DNA of 64,000 nucleotides from Caulobacter flavus (GTDB taxonomy: Bacteria; Pseudomonadota; Alphaproteobacteria; Caulobacterales; Caulobacteraceae), in the NCBI RefSeq assembly GCF_003722335.1, contig NZ_CP026100.1, forward strand, positions 620,001 through 684,000. The letters are read 5' to 3'. Positions 22,744 to 30,907 of the stretch are shown here, in pieces (within the stretch, counting starts at the first letter, position 1; every line of letters starts with the position of its first letter). A program made the translations under genes and the position numbers. The notes under the pieces are model-generated. The model did not search any database. It was not told the DNA's origin and saw only the letters and a list, made by a program, of their open reading frames with translations.

Positions 22744-24723
22744 ATGTCCACCAAACGTTCCTGCCAGATCTACATCCAGAGCAACGTCGGCGATCAGGCC
22801 ATCGTCACGCTGTGGCACAAGAACTCCGATTACGGCGTGACCAGCCAGACCTGGACCGTTCCGCCGAACGGCAAGGTCGGCCCGATGACCGTGTTCTTCA
22901 ACACCGGTCTCGGCTCGCTGACCGTGCAAGACTACTGGGCCGTCAAGCTGGTGGTCGAGAGCGGCACGGCCCAGGGCGTGTTCCACAGCGTCGGCTCGGA
23001 CAACTGGACGAAATGCCAGCTGCAGACGCCCGACGCCGGCCAGTCGATCACCCTCACCGTCGACACCAGCACGCTGGACATCCCGCTGCCGTCGGGCGGC
23101 GCGTCGACGCAGATGCAGCTGACCTCGCCCCTGGCCCAGGTCGACAACGTCTTCGTGCTGATGCTGGAGAACCACTCGTTCGACAACGTCTTCGCCTTCT
23201 CCGGGATCGACGGGATCATCGGCTCGTCGACCCAGAACATGAACGAATACAACAATAAGCAGTACTTTTGCGCGTCACCGGCCCCGACTGCCATGCCCAC
23301 GGATCCAGGGCATGAGTTCGCCGACGTCTACGAGCAGCTGTGCGGCGAGGGCAAGGTGCATACCCCCTGGGCGAGCTACAGCGCCCAGCCGCTCACGGCG
23401 TCGGGCTATGTCGCCAACTACGCCACCAGCCTCACCGAGCTCAAGGACAACAACCCCGCCTACCTGCCCACGCCGGACGAGTACGGCGACATCATGCTGT
23501 GCTTCGACACGCCTAACGACCTGCCGGTGATCTACCAACTGGCCACCGAGTTCGCGGTCTGCAACCAATGGTTCTCGTCGCTGCCCGGCCCGACCTGGCC
23601 CAACCGCTTCTTCGTGCACGGCGCCTCTTCGGGCGGCTGGACCAACTCGCCGGGCAAGGCGGACATGGCCAAGTGGGAAACGGTCAGCGGCTTCACCTAT
23701 CCCAGCGGCGCCTCGATCTTCGACCGGCTGAACACCGCCCACATGAACTGGCGGATCTATGTCGACGAAACCGGCAACGCCCTGGGCGGCATTCCGCAGG
23801 TGTCGGCCCTGAAGGGCGTCACCTTCAAGATCGACACCGAGGACTTCAGCGACTTCGCCAGCGACCTGCTCGGGCCCTACCCGTATCCCTACACCTTCAT
23901 CGAGCCGAACTACGGCGACATCGCCGGCGGCACCTATGTGGGCGGCTCCTCGCAGCACCCGATGGACTCGATGGCGCGCGGCGAGGCCCTGATCAAGGCG
24001 ACCTACGAGGCGATCCGCAATTCGCCGGGCTGGGAGCGCAGCCTGCTGATCGTCACCTATGACGAGCACGGCGGCTTCCACGACGCGATCCCGCCCATTC
24101 CCGCGCCGCCGCCGAACGACGGCTCGCCGCAGGATTCGACGATCAACACCGGCGGCTTCCTGTTCGACAACTACGGCGTGCGCGTGCCGGCCGTCATCGT
24201 CTCGCCGCTGATCCCCAAGGCGACCGTGAGCAACACCCGCTACGACCACGCCTCGGTTCCAGCCACGGTGGAGCACTTGTGGGGCCTGCCGTACATGACC
24301 GCCCGCGACCAGCAGGCCAACCCCGTGCTGCCCCTGCTGTCGCTGTCTTCCGCGCGCACGGACTGCCCGACGACGCTGAACGGACCGGCGCCCGGGGCGG
24401 TCGCCGCCTCGATCGCCCCGGCCCCGATGCCCGCCGAGGTCGCCGCCCAGCCCCTGCCCGAAAGCGGCAACACGATCGGCTTCCTGCACGTCATGGCCAA
24501 GACCGACCTGGCCCTGGCGCACGGCGACCGCGACGCCGGCGCGGCCATTCAGGCCCGTGTCGCGGCGATCGACACCCGAGGCGAGGCCGAAGCCTATATC
24601 GCCGAGGTGATGGCCAAGGCGGCGGCGGCCCGGGCGACCACCGAACAGGCGAAGGCCACGGCCGACACTTTCGCCTCCAGCAAGCCGCCCGAGACGAATT
24701 CTGGACCCGAAAGTCCAGAATAA
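22744..24723 (+). CDS. Phosphoesterase (phospholipase C/AcpA family) with extra N-terminal beta domain
   Basis: In this 659-residue protein, residues from about 130 onward match the phosphoesterase family PF04185 (phospholipase C, acid phosphatase AcpA): the metal/nucleophile start VFVLMLENHSFDNVF, later LPGPTWPNRFFVHGASSGG, SLLIVTYDEHGGFHDAIPP and TRYDHASVPATVEHLWGLP. About 125 residues before it (CQIYIQSNVGDQAIVTLW, YWAVKLVVESGTAQGVF) form a beta-rich domain I do not recognise. A helical Ala-rich tail of about 60 residues ends the protein. No signal peptide is visible although relatives are exported. Upstream of the ATG (AAGGGGAGG) lies an AT-rich stretch, 22625-22665, likely the promoter. 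Confidence 0.82.
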   Translation: MSTKRSCQIYIQSNVGDQAIVTLWHKNSDYGVTSQTWTVPPNGKVGPMTVFFNTGLGSLTVQDYWAVKLVVESGTAQGVFHSVGSDNWTKCQLQTPDAGQSITLTVDTSTLDIPLPSGGASTQMQLTSPLAQVDNVFVLMLENHSFDNVFAFSGIDGIIGSSTQNMNEYNNKQYFCASPAPTAMPTDPGHEFADVYEQLCGEGKVHTPWASYSAQPLTASGYVANYATSLTELKDNNPAYLPTPDEYGDIMLCFDTPNDLPVIYQLATEFAVCNQWFSSLPGPTWPNRFFVHGASSGGWTNSPGKADMAKWETVSGFTYPSGASIFDRLNTAHMNWRIYVDETGNALGGIPQVSALKGVTFKIDTEDFSDFASDLLGPYPYPYTFIEPNYGDIAGGTYVGGSSQHPMDSMARGEALIKATYEAIRNSPGWERSLLIVTYDEHGGFHDAIPPIPAPPPNDGSPQDSTINTGGFLFDNYGVRVPAVIVSPLIPKATVSNTRYDHASVPATVEHLWGLPYMTARDQQANPVLPLLSLSSARTDCPTTLNGPAPGAVAASIAPAPMPAEVAAQPLPESGNTIGFLHVMAKTDLALAHGDRDAGAAIQARVAAIDTRGEAEAYIAEVMAKAAAARATTEQAKATADTFASSKPPETNSGPESPE

Positions 24724-24833
24724 GCCCTTGAATTTTAGGGACTTGCCGAACCGAAACTTCGGTGAGACGCTTTCCTCGCAACCGGCAGCCTCGACGTCAG
24801 AGCGCGGCGCCGGTTCACGAGGAAACGAGAGAG

Positions 24834-24974
24834 ATGACCCCGCAAGACATCGTGGGCCTGACCCCGCCGCGCGGACTTCTGGCGATGATCGCGCTGATGC
24901 TGTCGGCCATGGCCGCCTGTTTCTGGACCCCCGAACTGGACCCCGAGCGCATCCTCGACGACGAGCGCCGCTAG
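24834..24974 (+). CDS. Small single-pass membrane protein
   Basis: This 46-residue frame starts at ATG 24834 after GAGGAAACGAGAG. It has one hydrophobic segment (LLAMIALMLSAMAACFW) and a charged tail (DPERILDDERR). No family is recognised. Host-like codon use and a good ribosome binding site support it; its short length is the doubt. A 14-bp dyad ACCGAA-AC-TTCGGT lies at 24750-24763 in its upstream region. Confidence 0.45.
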   Translation: MTPQDIVGLTPPRGLLAMIALMLSAMAACFWTPELDPERILDDERR

Positions 24975-25051
24975 CTCGAAAACCAGCGGTTGATGAAATC
25001 CCGTCCGTTGGTCTAGGCTCCTGTCGTCCTGACGGAACCCTGGGGGGAAAC

Positions 25052-25393
25052 ATGCGGACGTTCAGCCAGACGCGCGCCGGCGTGCGCGCCGTCATCGCCG
25101 CGACGACAGCCGCCGCGATCTTCGCCTTCGCCGGCATGGCGGCGGCCCAGAACCAGGCCGGCACGACCACGGTCAATTCACCGCGCTCCTGCTCGTCGTC
25201 GAGCGTCGGTCATTGCCTGGGCTGTTCGATCTCTTGCCCGGCCAGCAGGATCGCGATCTGCAGGGCCGGCAACTCCCACCCGCAGTTCGGGTGCACGGTC
25301 ATTCCCAGCTGCGTATGCGAGAAGCCGGACGACAAGGTGGCGTTCCTGCGTCCAGCCCCGCGCCTGTTCTCGCCGGCGCCGGCCGCCCGATGA
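25052..25393 (+). CDS. Small secreted cysteine-rich protein
   Basis: This 113-residue product starts with a signal peptide (AVIAATTAAAIFAFAGMAAA, cut before QNQAG). The mature part has eight cysteines within about 50 residues (SCSSSSVGHCLGCSISCP, RIAICRAG, FGCTVIP, SCVCEKP), so a disulfide-tied periplasmic or secreted mini-protein is likely. Family unknown. The ATG follows GGGGGGAAAC. Its stop overlaps the start of the adhesin-E-like gene in ATGA, so the two are coupled and may form one system. Confidence 0.6.
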   Translation: MRTFSQTRAGVRAVIAATTAAAIFAFAGMAAAQNQAGTTTVNSPRSCSSSSVGHCLGCSISCPASRIAICRAGNSHPQFGCTVIPSCVCEKPDDKVAFLRPAPRLFSPAPAAR

Positions 25394-25920
25394 GGTTCGC
25401 CGCGCGGCTTACGGGCCTGGCCGGCGCGCTGGGCCTTTCGCTAGCGGCCGGCCCCGCCGCCGCCGTGGACCCGCTCGACGCCGATCCGCCCAGCGCGACG
25501 CAGCTATTGTCCTGGGTGCGCACCAACATCGGCGTCACGGGCTGGGCCTTCGCCGGCGGCAACATCGACCAGAAGCGCGCGATGTTCGTCTATCTGGGTC
25601 TGTTCGACGACGCCGGCTATCCGGATCTGATCCGTGTCTGGGTCCGGGGCGAGCGCTATGTTCCGCGCTGGGACTCCAACTCGTACATGGTCCGCACCGA
25701 GATCAACTGCCGCACCCCGCAATCGCGCCAGTTGCAGGGGATCTACTACAAGGACAACAACCTCGGCGGCGAGGTCGTCTACCGCCTGGACCAGATGCCC
25801 GAGTACCAGTGGTCGGAGCCCATGCCGATGTCGAGCGGCGAGGCCATCATCGGTACGGCCTGCGCCGTGGCCGCGGCCCGGCGGGGCGCGCCGCTGATGC
25901 TGCCCATTCAGCAGCCCTGA
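25390..25920 (+). CDS. Secreted surface-adhesin E-like protein
   Basis: This 176-residue protein has a signal peptide (LTGLAGALGLSLAAGPAAAV). The mature domain shows VWVRGERYVPRWDSNSYMV, RTEINCRTPQSRQLQGIYY and a late cysteine in IIGTACAVA. This pattern fits the adhesin-E (PF16747) type beta domain with one disulfide, found in many small periplasmic proteins. The name does not establish adhesion. The start is set by the 4-bp overlap with the cysteine-rich gene. Confidence 0.6.
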   Translation: MRFAARLTGLAGALGLSLAAGPAAAVDPLDADPPSATQLLSWVRTNIGVTGWAFAGGNIDQKRAMFVYLGLFDDAGYPDLIRVWVRGERYVPRWDSNSYMVRTEINCRTPQSRQLQGIYYKDNNLGGEVVYRLDQMPEYQWSEPMPMSSGEAIIGTACAVAAARRGAPLMLPIQQP

Positions 25921-25930
25921 CCGACCGCCG

Positions 25931-26980
25931 TCACGGCCTGTAGATTCCCCAGCCCTGGCAGCCGGGGCGCGGCGTTCCGGCCAGCCCCTCGGCGTCGACG
26001 CACAGCAGGCCCGCGCCGGGCCCCGCGCCGCCGGGCGGCGAGATCCACCTCACCACGCCGTCCTCCACCCCCACCAGGGCCGCGTCGCGCATGTCGGAGA
26101 GATTGCGGGTCTTGCCGCCGCCCAGGTCCACCGTCAGCACGCCGTAGCCCGGTCGCGCGGACCCATGCCAGCGCAGGCCGTCCCGGCGCGCGTGGAGCCC
26201 GACGTCGCGCGGCAGGCGCTGGCCGACGCTCAGGCCCGCCAGCGTCGCCGCGCCGCGATCGCGGGCCCGCGCCCGGTCGCGGTTGATGGCCGGCAGCCTG
26301 ATCGCGAACGGCGCCAGGGCCAGGCCCTGCATGTCGCTTTCGTTGAGGGGCGGACGCTTGGCCGGACGCACGACCGCAGGCAAAGCCGGCGGCGGCGCGC
26401 AGTCGACCAGCAGCCGGTCGGACCCGTCCAGCCGGGCGGCTTCCCAGCGTCCGAGAAAGCCCACGCCGTCCTCCAGCGGCAACTGGCCGAAGCGCGCCTG
26501 GAATGGTCCGAGCGAGGCCTGGCGGATCCAGCGCTCGTAGGCCTTGCGGTTCTCGTGCGGCGGGGCCGGCGGCCTCAGGCCCGGGCGGGCGGGTCGCAGG
26601 ACGGCCGTCAGCCGCCCGTCGCGGAACGCCAGCACCGGATCCCCGACCGTCAGGTCGCGGGGCTCGGCAACCACGCGCGAGCGGCAGACCGGCGCGCCGG
26701 CGTCGGACGAAACCTCGCCATGCGTGCGCCAGGCCGCCCGCCGGCGCAGCGCCGCCGGATCGGCCGCCAGGTCGTCCAGGGTGAAATAGGCGTCGGTTCC
26801 GCCGTCGCGGGCCACCTCGAAGCCGCGCGTCAGCGGCGTCGCGGCCGGCGCTCCGGTCAGGCGGGCGCGAACCTCGACGGGGGTCAGGCCGATCAACTCG
26901 CCGATCGCCGCCTCGCCCGCCGTCGCGCCGGTCGCCGACAGCAGCGCCAGGGCCGCCGCAAGTCCGATCCGCTCACGCAT
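25931..26980 (-). CDS. Exported protein of unknown function
   Basis: This 349-residue product has a signal peptide (RIGLAAALALLSATGATA). The mature part shows no motif I can name: after GELIGLTPVEVRARL it has alternating beta segments and proline/arginine-rich linkers (RPARPGLRPPAPPHENRKAY), four cysteines (VCRSR, VDCAPP, LLCVD, PGCQGW) and a C-terminal GYGVLTVDLGGGKTRNLSDM region. ATG 26980 has GGAGGG upstream, which excludes the long open frame before it. It converges on the adhesin-E-like gene with 10 bp between stops and diverges from the nitronate monooxygenase gene. Confidence 0.6.
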   Translation of the reverse strand: MRERIGLAAALALLSATGATAGEAAIGELIGLTPVEVRARLTGAPAATPLTRGFEVARDGGTDAYFTLDDLAADPAALRRRAAWRTHGEVSSDAGAPVCRSRVVAEPRDLTVGDPVLAFRDGRLTAVLRPARPGLRPPAPPHENRKAYERWIRQASLGPFQARFGQLPLEDGVGFLGRWEAARLDGSDRLLVDCAPPPALPAVVRPAKRPPLNESDMQGLALAPFAIRLPAINRDRARARDRGAATLAGLSVGQRLPRDVGLHARRDGLRWHGSARPGYGVLTVDLGGGKTRNLSDMRDAALVGVEDGVVRWISPPGGAGPGAGLLCVDAEGLAGTPRPGCQGWGIYRP

Positions 26981-27043
26981 CGCACCCTCCAAAGACCAAC
27001 CCTGGGAGGAAAACACAGCCGGGCCTTCTGCACCATCAAAAAG

Positions 27044-27063
27044 TGAGTGAACAATCACACTCA
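27044..27063. promoter_or_regulatory. TGAGTG-N8-CACTCA dyad upstream of nitronate monooxygenase
   Basis: A perfect 6-bp inverted repeat with 8-bp spacer lies 100 bp before the ATG of the downstream gene. Its look (AGTGAGTGAACAATCAC) is that of TetR-family operators in lipid and nitro/acyl metabolism genes. No tetR gene is adjacent in the window. Confidence 0.4.
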
Positions 27064-27163
27064 GGCGATCCGAGTGCCCTCGCGGAAGGATTGCCGTCCT
27101 CCCGACGAAGCGCACACTCGCCAGAGGGCTGGCCCGCGAAGCCCGCCAAGAGGGAGACCCGCC

Positions 27164-28129
27164 ATGGCCCTGCGTACGCCGCTGTGCGACCTGCTGCACG
27201 TCGAGCACCCGATCCTGCTGGCCGGCATGGGCGGCGTATCGTACGCGCCCCTGGCGGCGGCGGTGTCGAACGCCGGCGACTACGGCGTGCTGGGCATGGC
27301 CGGAACCTCGCCCGACTTCATCCGTCGGCAGATGCGGCAGGTGCGCGCCCTCACCGACAAGCCGTTCGGCGTCGACCTGCTGGCCGCCACGCCCGACGCC
27401 CTGACCGCCAGCGTCGAGGTGATCATCGAGGAAGGCGCCAGCGCCTTCGTCGCCGGCCTGGGCGTGCCTTCGCCGATCATCGACCGGCTGCGGGCGGCCG
27501 GGCTGAAGGTGATGGTCGTCTGCGGCACGGTGCGTCACGCCCGGAAGGCCCAGGACGCCGGCTGCGACGCGGTGATCTGCCAGGGCGGCGAGGGCGGCGG
27601 CCACACCGGCCTGGTGGGCACCCTGCCGCTGGTCGCCCAGGCGGTCGAGGCGGTCGACATCCCGGTGATCGCGGCCGGCGGCCTGCACGACGGGCGGGGC
27701 CTGGCCGCCGCCCTGGCCCTGGGCGCCCAGGGCGTGTGGATGGGCACCCGCTTCATCGCCAGCGTCGAGGCCCATGCCGGCGAGGTCTATCGCCAGGCCG
27801 TGCTGGCCGCCCGCGACGAGGACACGGTCCGCACCCGCTGCTATTCGGGCAAGCCGATGCGGGTGCGCGCCAACCCCTATGTCGACGACTGGGAGACGCG
27901 GGCCGGCGAGATCCAGCCCTTCCCGCTGCAGGCCATGGCCAGCGTCCAGGCCGGGGTGCTGGGCGGCATCGGCGGCCAGACCGAGGGCCTCGATCCCGAC
28001 CGCTCGTGCCTGGCCATGGGCCAGAGCGCCGGCGGGATCCGCGAGGTGCGGCCGGCGGGCGAGATCGTCGCCAGCCTGATGGCCGAGGCCGAGACGGCCA
28101 TCCGGCGCAGCGCGGCCCTGGTGGGGTGA
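27164..28129 (+). CDS. Nitronate monooxygenase (2-nitropropane dioxygenase family)
   Basis: This 321-residue FMN TIM-barrel enzyme would oxidise alkyl nitronates, such as propionate-3-nitronate, to carbonyls and nitrite. Landmarks are PILLAGMGGVSYAPLAAAVS at the first strand, VICQGGEGGGHTG (FMN/substrate loop with the family's catalytic-region histidine), VIAAGGLHDGRGLAAALALG and GVWMGTRFIAS (phosphate binding). ATG 27164 follows AAGAGGGAG; the frame upstream is open but out of character. Some family members are instead trans-enoyl reductases, so the exact reaction is not certain. The gene ends in a strong stem-loop. Confidence 0.85.
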   Translation: MALRTPLCDLLHVEHPILLAGMGGVSYAPLAAAVSNAGDYGVLGMAGTSPDFIRRQMRQVRALTDKPFGVDLLAATPDALTASVEVIIEEGASAFVAGLGVPSPIIDRLRAAGLKVMVVCGTVRHARKAQDAGCDAVICQGGEGGGHTGLVGTLPLVAQAVEAVDIPVIAAGGLHDGRGLAAALALGAQGVWMGTRFIASVEAHAGEVYRQAVLAARDEDTVRTRCYSGKPMRVRANPYVDDWETRAGEIQPFPLQAMASVQAGVLGGIGGQTEGLDPDRSCLAMGQSAGGIREVRPAGEIVASLMAEAETAIRRSAALVG

Positions 28130-28162
28130 GAGGGCGACGGGTCTCCGTCCGTCGCCCTCTTC
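28129..28162 (+). terminator. Stem-loop terminator after nitronate monooxygenase
   Basis: AGAGGGCGACGG and CCGTCGCCCTCT form a perfect 12-bp stem with an 8-base loop directly at the stop codon. Only TTCC follows, so the T tract is weak. Confidence 0.55.
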
Positions 28163-28164
28163 CA

Positions 28165-28262
28165 CTCGTCATCCCGGGCGAAGGGCCGTGAAACGGTCCG
28201 TAGACCCGGGACCCATGGGCAGCCGCACTGCACCGGCCCTGGGTCCCGGCTCTCCGCTTCGC
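28165..28262. repeat. Long GC-rich inverted repeat
   Basis: The gap between convergent genes contains CCGGGACCCA (28206-28215) and TGGGTCCCGG (28240-28249), 24 bp apart, framed by GTCATCCCGGGCGAAG and CTCTCCGCTTCGC. The make-up, CGGGACCCA..TGGGTCCCG with CTCCGCTTCGCTACGG, is that of a dispersed intergenic repeat; only this copy is in the window. Confidence 0.55.
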
Positions 28263-28271
28263 TACGGCCTT

Positions 28272-29273
28272 CTACCGCCCCGACGACAGCACCGTCAGAT
28301 GCCGGCCCGAGGTCTCGGGCAACACCGGCGACTGGGTGGCCAGGATGGTCGTGCCGGGAACGATCACCGTGCGCACCGCCGTGCGAAAGCCGTCGGGCAT
28401 CGCGGTCTTGGCCATCAGTTCGGGATCGAGCGGCCGGGCGGCCTCGTCGTCATGGCCAGGCACGCCGACATAGGCCCAGCGCGGCACGCCGTTCTCGACG
28501 CTGGTGCAGACCAGCACGTGGGTCTGGAAATCCTCGTCGGGAAAGACGACGCCGGCCCGGCCGATCTCGACGCCGTTGCGCAGCACCACCGCCCGGCGGT
28601 CGCTGCGCGAGGCGATGATGGTCACCGGCCCGGCCGGCGCGGCCTTCGGGTCCCACCGCCAGTCCTCGCCGAGGGGCGGCGGCTCGGCCGCCCCCTGGAC
28701 CGGGCTCGGCGCCGCGCCCAGAACCCCGGCGGCGCTGGGCATGGCGGCCGGCGGATCGCCGGCCTTGCCCGCCACGATCACCGTGCCGCCCATCGGGGTG
28801 ACGCCGAACAGCAGCTTGGCGAAGCCCATCGGCAGGTGCACGCAGCCGTGGCTTTCCGGATAGCCCGGCAGGCCGCCGGCGTGCAGCGCCACCCCGTCCC
28901 AGGTCAGGCGCTGCTGATAGGGCATGGGCGCGTTGTTGTAGGTGCTGGACCGGTGGTCGGCGTCCTTCTGCAGGATCGTGAACACCCCCGTCGGCGTGTC
29001 GTGGCCCTCCTTGCCGCTCGACACCGTGGAGACCGCGATGCGCACGCCGTTGCGATAGACCGTGGCCAGCTGCCGCGACAGGTCGACATAGACCACCACC
29101 GGCCCCCTGGGCGCGATCTGCGGCGCCCAGACCCATTGGCCCGGCTTGAGGGTCTCGCCCGTGCGGGCCAGTTCGACCGCCGAACTGGCCTTGGCGCCCT
29201 GGGCCAGCGCCGCGCCGGGCGCGAGCGCGCCGGCGGCCAGGGCCAGGGTCAGCTCACGTCGCGACGGGCTCAT
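28272..29273 (-). CDS. L,D-transpeptidase (YkuD domain), exported
   Basis: This 333-residue product has a twin-arginine-like signal (PSRRELTLALAAGALAPGAA). The YkuD domain spans about residues 57-175 and carries the full catalytic motif HAGGLPGYPESHGCVHLP with the nucleophilic cysteine. VVYVDLSRQLATVYRNG is the usual opening strand. It would cross-link peptidoglycan stem peptides 3-3 or attach proteins. A second, weaker copy of the strand pattern (GPVTIIASRSDRRAVVLRNG, near residue 215) suggests a duplicated, catalytically dead domain. The start overlaps the stop of the upstream small secreted-protein gene by 4 bp (ATGA). Confidence 0.88.
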   Translation of the reverse strand: MSPSRRELTLALAAGALAPGAALAQGAKASSAVELARTGETLKPGQWVWAPQIAPRGPVVVYVDLSRQLATVYRNGVRIAVSTVSSGKEGHDTPTGVFTILQKDADHRSSTYNNAPMPYQQRLTWDGVALHAGGLPGYPESHGCVHLPMGFAKLLFGVTPMGGTVIVAGKAGDPPAAMPSAAGVLGAAPSPVQGAAEPPPLGEDWRWDPKAAPAGPVTIIASRSDRRAVVLRNGVEIGRAGVVFPDEDFQTHVLVCTSVENGVPRWAYVGVPGHDDEAARPLDPELMAKTAMPDGFRTAVRTVIVPGTTILATQSPVLPETSGRHLTVLSSGR

Positions 29274-29668
29274 CTGGCGGCGATGGTCAGAGTATAGGCG
29301 GAGGTTTCGTTGCGGCGCGCGGCGTTGCGCATCAGATAGACCTGCACGGTGTAGTCGCCGCTCGACGGGATCTTCACCTTGGCGCTGGAGCCCGAGGTCG
29401 AGCCGACGAACATGGCCGCGTCGGCGCCGGGGGCGGTGATGTTGAAATAGGCCGAGGCGTTGGTCGGCTTGAAGTCGACCTTCAGGGTCTGGCCGGCCGC
29501 GACCCCGACCTTGTAGTTCACGGTGGCGTAGCCCTTGATCGAGCCCTTGATCGTCGTGGCCGAAGTCCCCTTGGCGAAGCGCACCGTCTCGGTGCGGGCG
29601 CCGTCCTGCGCCAGGGCCGGCGTGACGGCGGCGAGCAGACAGAGCGCGGCGAGCGTGCGGGCGAACAT
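29270..29668 (-). CDS. Small periplasmic beta-sandwich protein, possibly lysozyme-inhibitor-like
   Basis: This 132-residue product has a signal peptide (LAALCLLAAVTPALAQ). The mature part, VRFAKGTSATTIKGSIKGY, then YKVGVAAGQTLKVDF, then YFNITAPG and GDYTVQVYLMRNAARR, has the shape of PliI/PPC-type beta-sandwich domains, which include periplasmic inhibitors of invertebrate-type lysozyme. That assignment is by pattern only. It is the first gene of a two-gene operon with the L,D-transpeptidase (ATGA overlap), which supports a cell-wall role. CCAGGAGA precedes the ATG. Confidence 0.6.
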   Translation of the reverse strand: MFARTLAALCLLAAVTPALAQDGARTETVRFAKGTSATTIKGSIKGYATVNYKVGVAAGQTLKVDFKPTNASAYFNITAPGADAAMFVGSTSGSSAKVKIPSSGDYTVQVYLMRNAARRNETSAYTLTIAAR

Positions 29669-29775
29669 GTGGATCTCCTGGAGAAGGCCTCCAGCGAGGA
29701 TAGGTTGAGCTACGGACTAGGCGCAATCGCACCAAGGATCGATAGTCGCGAGAACTCGTCAGCTGGAGCTTTCCC

Positions 29776-30792
29776 GTGCGCGTCGCCGTGTTCTCGACCA
29801 AGGCCTATGATCGCCGCTTTCTCGACCGGGCCAATGCCGGCGGCGACCACGTCCTCGACTATTTCGAGGCCCGGCTGGACGCGACCACCGCCGCGCTGGC
29901 GGCCGGCTATCGGGCGGTCTGCGTGTTCGTCAACGACCGGCTCGACGCCGCGACGCTGGGAATCCTGGCGGCGGGCGGTGCCCGGGCGATCGCCCTGCGC
30001 TGCGCCGGCTACAACAATGTCGACCTGGCCGAGGCCGAGCGGCTGGGGATCACGGTGGTTCGGGTGCCGGCCTATTCGCCGGAGGCCGTGGCCGAATTCA
30101 CCGTCGGCCTGCTGCTGGCGCTGGACCGCAACATTCCCCGCGCCTGGAGCCGGGTGCGCGAGAACAACTTCGCCCTCGACGGCCTGATGGGCCGCAACCT
30201 GTCGAGCCGCACGGTCGGGGTGGTCGGCACGGGCCGCATCGGCGCCCTGGTCGCCCGCAGCCTGCGCCTGGGCTTCGGCTGCCGGGTGCTGGCCAGCGAC
30301 GTGGCGCAGGACACGGGCCTCGTCGCCATCGGCGTGGAGTACGTGTCACGCGACGCCCTGCTGCGGCAGGCCGACATCGTCACCCTGCACTGCCCGCTGA
30401 CGCCCGACACCCGCTACCTGATCGACGCGGCCGCCATCGCCGCCGCCCGCGACGGCCTGACCATCGTCAACACCAGCCGCGGCGCGCTGATCGACACCGC
30501 CGCCCTGATCGAGGGGCTCAAGAGCCGCAAGATCGGCGGGGTGGCGCTGGACGTCTACGAGCAGGAGGCCGACCTGTTCTTCGAGGACCTGTCGAACGAG
30601 ATCGTCCAGGACGACGTCTTCCAGCGCCTGCTGACCTTCCCCAACGTGCTGATCACCGGCCACCAGGCCTTCCTCACCGAAGAGGCCCTGTCGGCCATCG
30701 CGCAGACCACCCTGGCCAGCCTGTCGCAGATCGAGGCCGGCCAGGTCCCGGCCAACCAGGTCACCCCCGAACTGGTGCGGCCGTCGCCTTGA
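29776..30792 (+). CDS. D-lactate dehydrogenase (2-hydroxyacid dehydrogenase family)
   Basis: This 338-residue NAD-dependent enzyme would reduce pyruvate to D-lactate. It shows LRCAGYNNVDL, the Rossmann motif VVGTGRIGALVA near residue 152, NTSRGALIDT with the substrate arginine region, LDVYEQEADLFFED and the catalytic histidine in ITGHQAFLT near 296. These features are those of LdhA. The start is GTG 29776, as family members begin at VAVFSTKAYD; GGAGC lies 7 bases upstream. The gene diverges from the transpeptidase operon. Confidence 0.9.
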   Translation: MRVAVFSTKAYDRRFLDRANAGGDHVLDYFEARLDATTAALAAGYRAVCVFVNDRLDAATLGILAAGGARAIALRCAGYNNVDLAEAERLGITVVRVPAYSPEAVAEFTVGLLLALDRNIPRAWSRVRENNFALDGLMGRNLSSRTVGVVGTGRIGALVARSLRLGFGCRVLASDVAQDTGLVAIGVEYVSRDALLRQADIVTLHCPLTPDTRYLIDAAAIAAARDGLTIVNTSRGALIDTAALIEGLKSRKIGGVALDVYEQEADLFFEDLSNEIVQDDVFQRLLTFPNVLITGHQAFLTEEALSAIAQTTLASLSQIEAGQVPANQVTPELVRPSP

Positions 30793-30907
30793 CGCTTCGC
30801 GCCCAAATCGCTCGCCGCAGCCTCACCATGGGTTGAAGCGACGCGGCTTTTGGGTGTTTCCTCACACAACGAGACCGGCTCCCCCTTCCGCTAACCCGGA
30901 GTTTCCC

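Noticed and set aside
26165..27046. Plus-strand frame opposite the exported protein at 25931-26980
   Set aside because: No domain, no start signals, arginine-rich shadow composition; the minus-strand frame has a signal peptide and GGAGGG.
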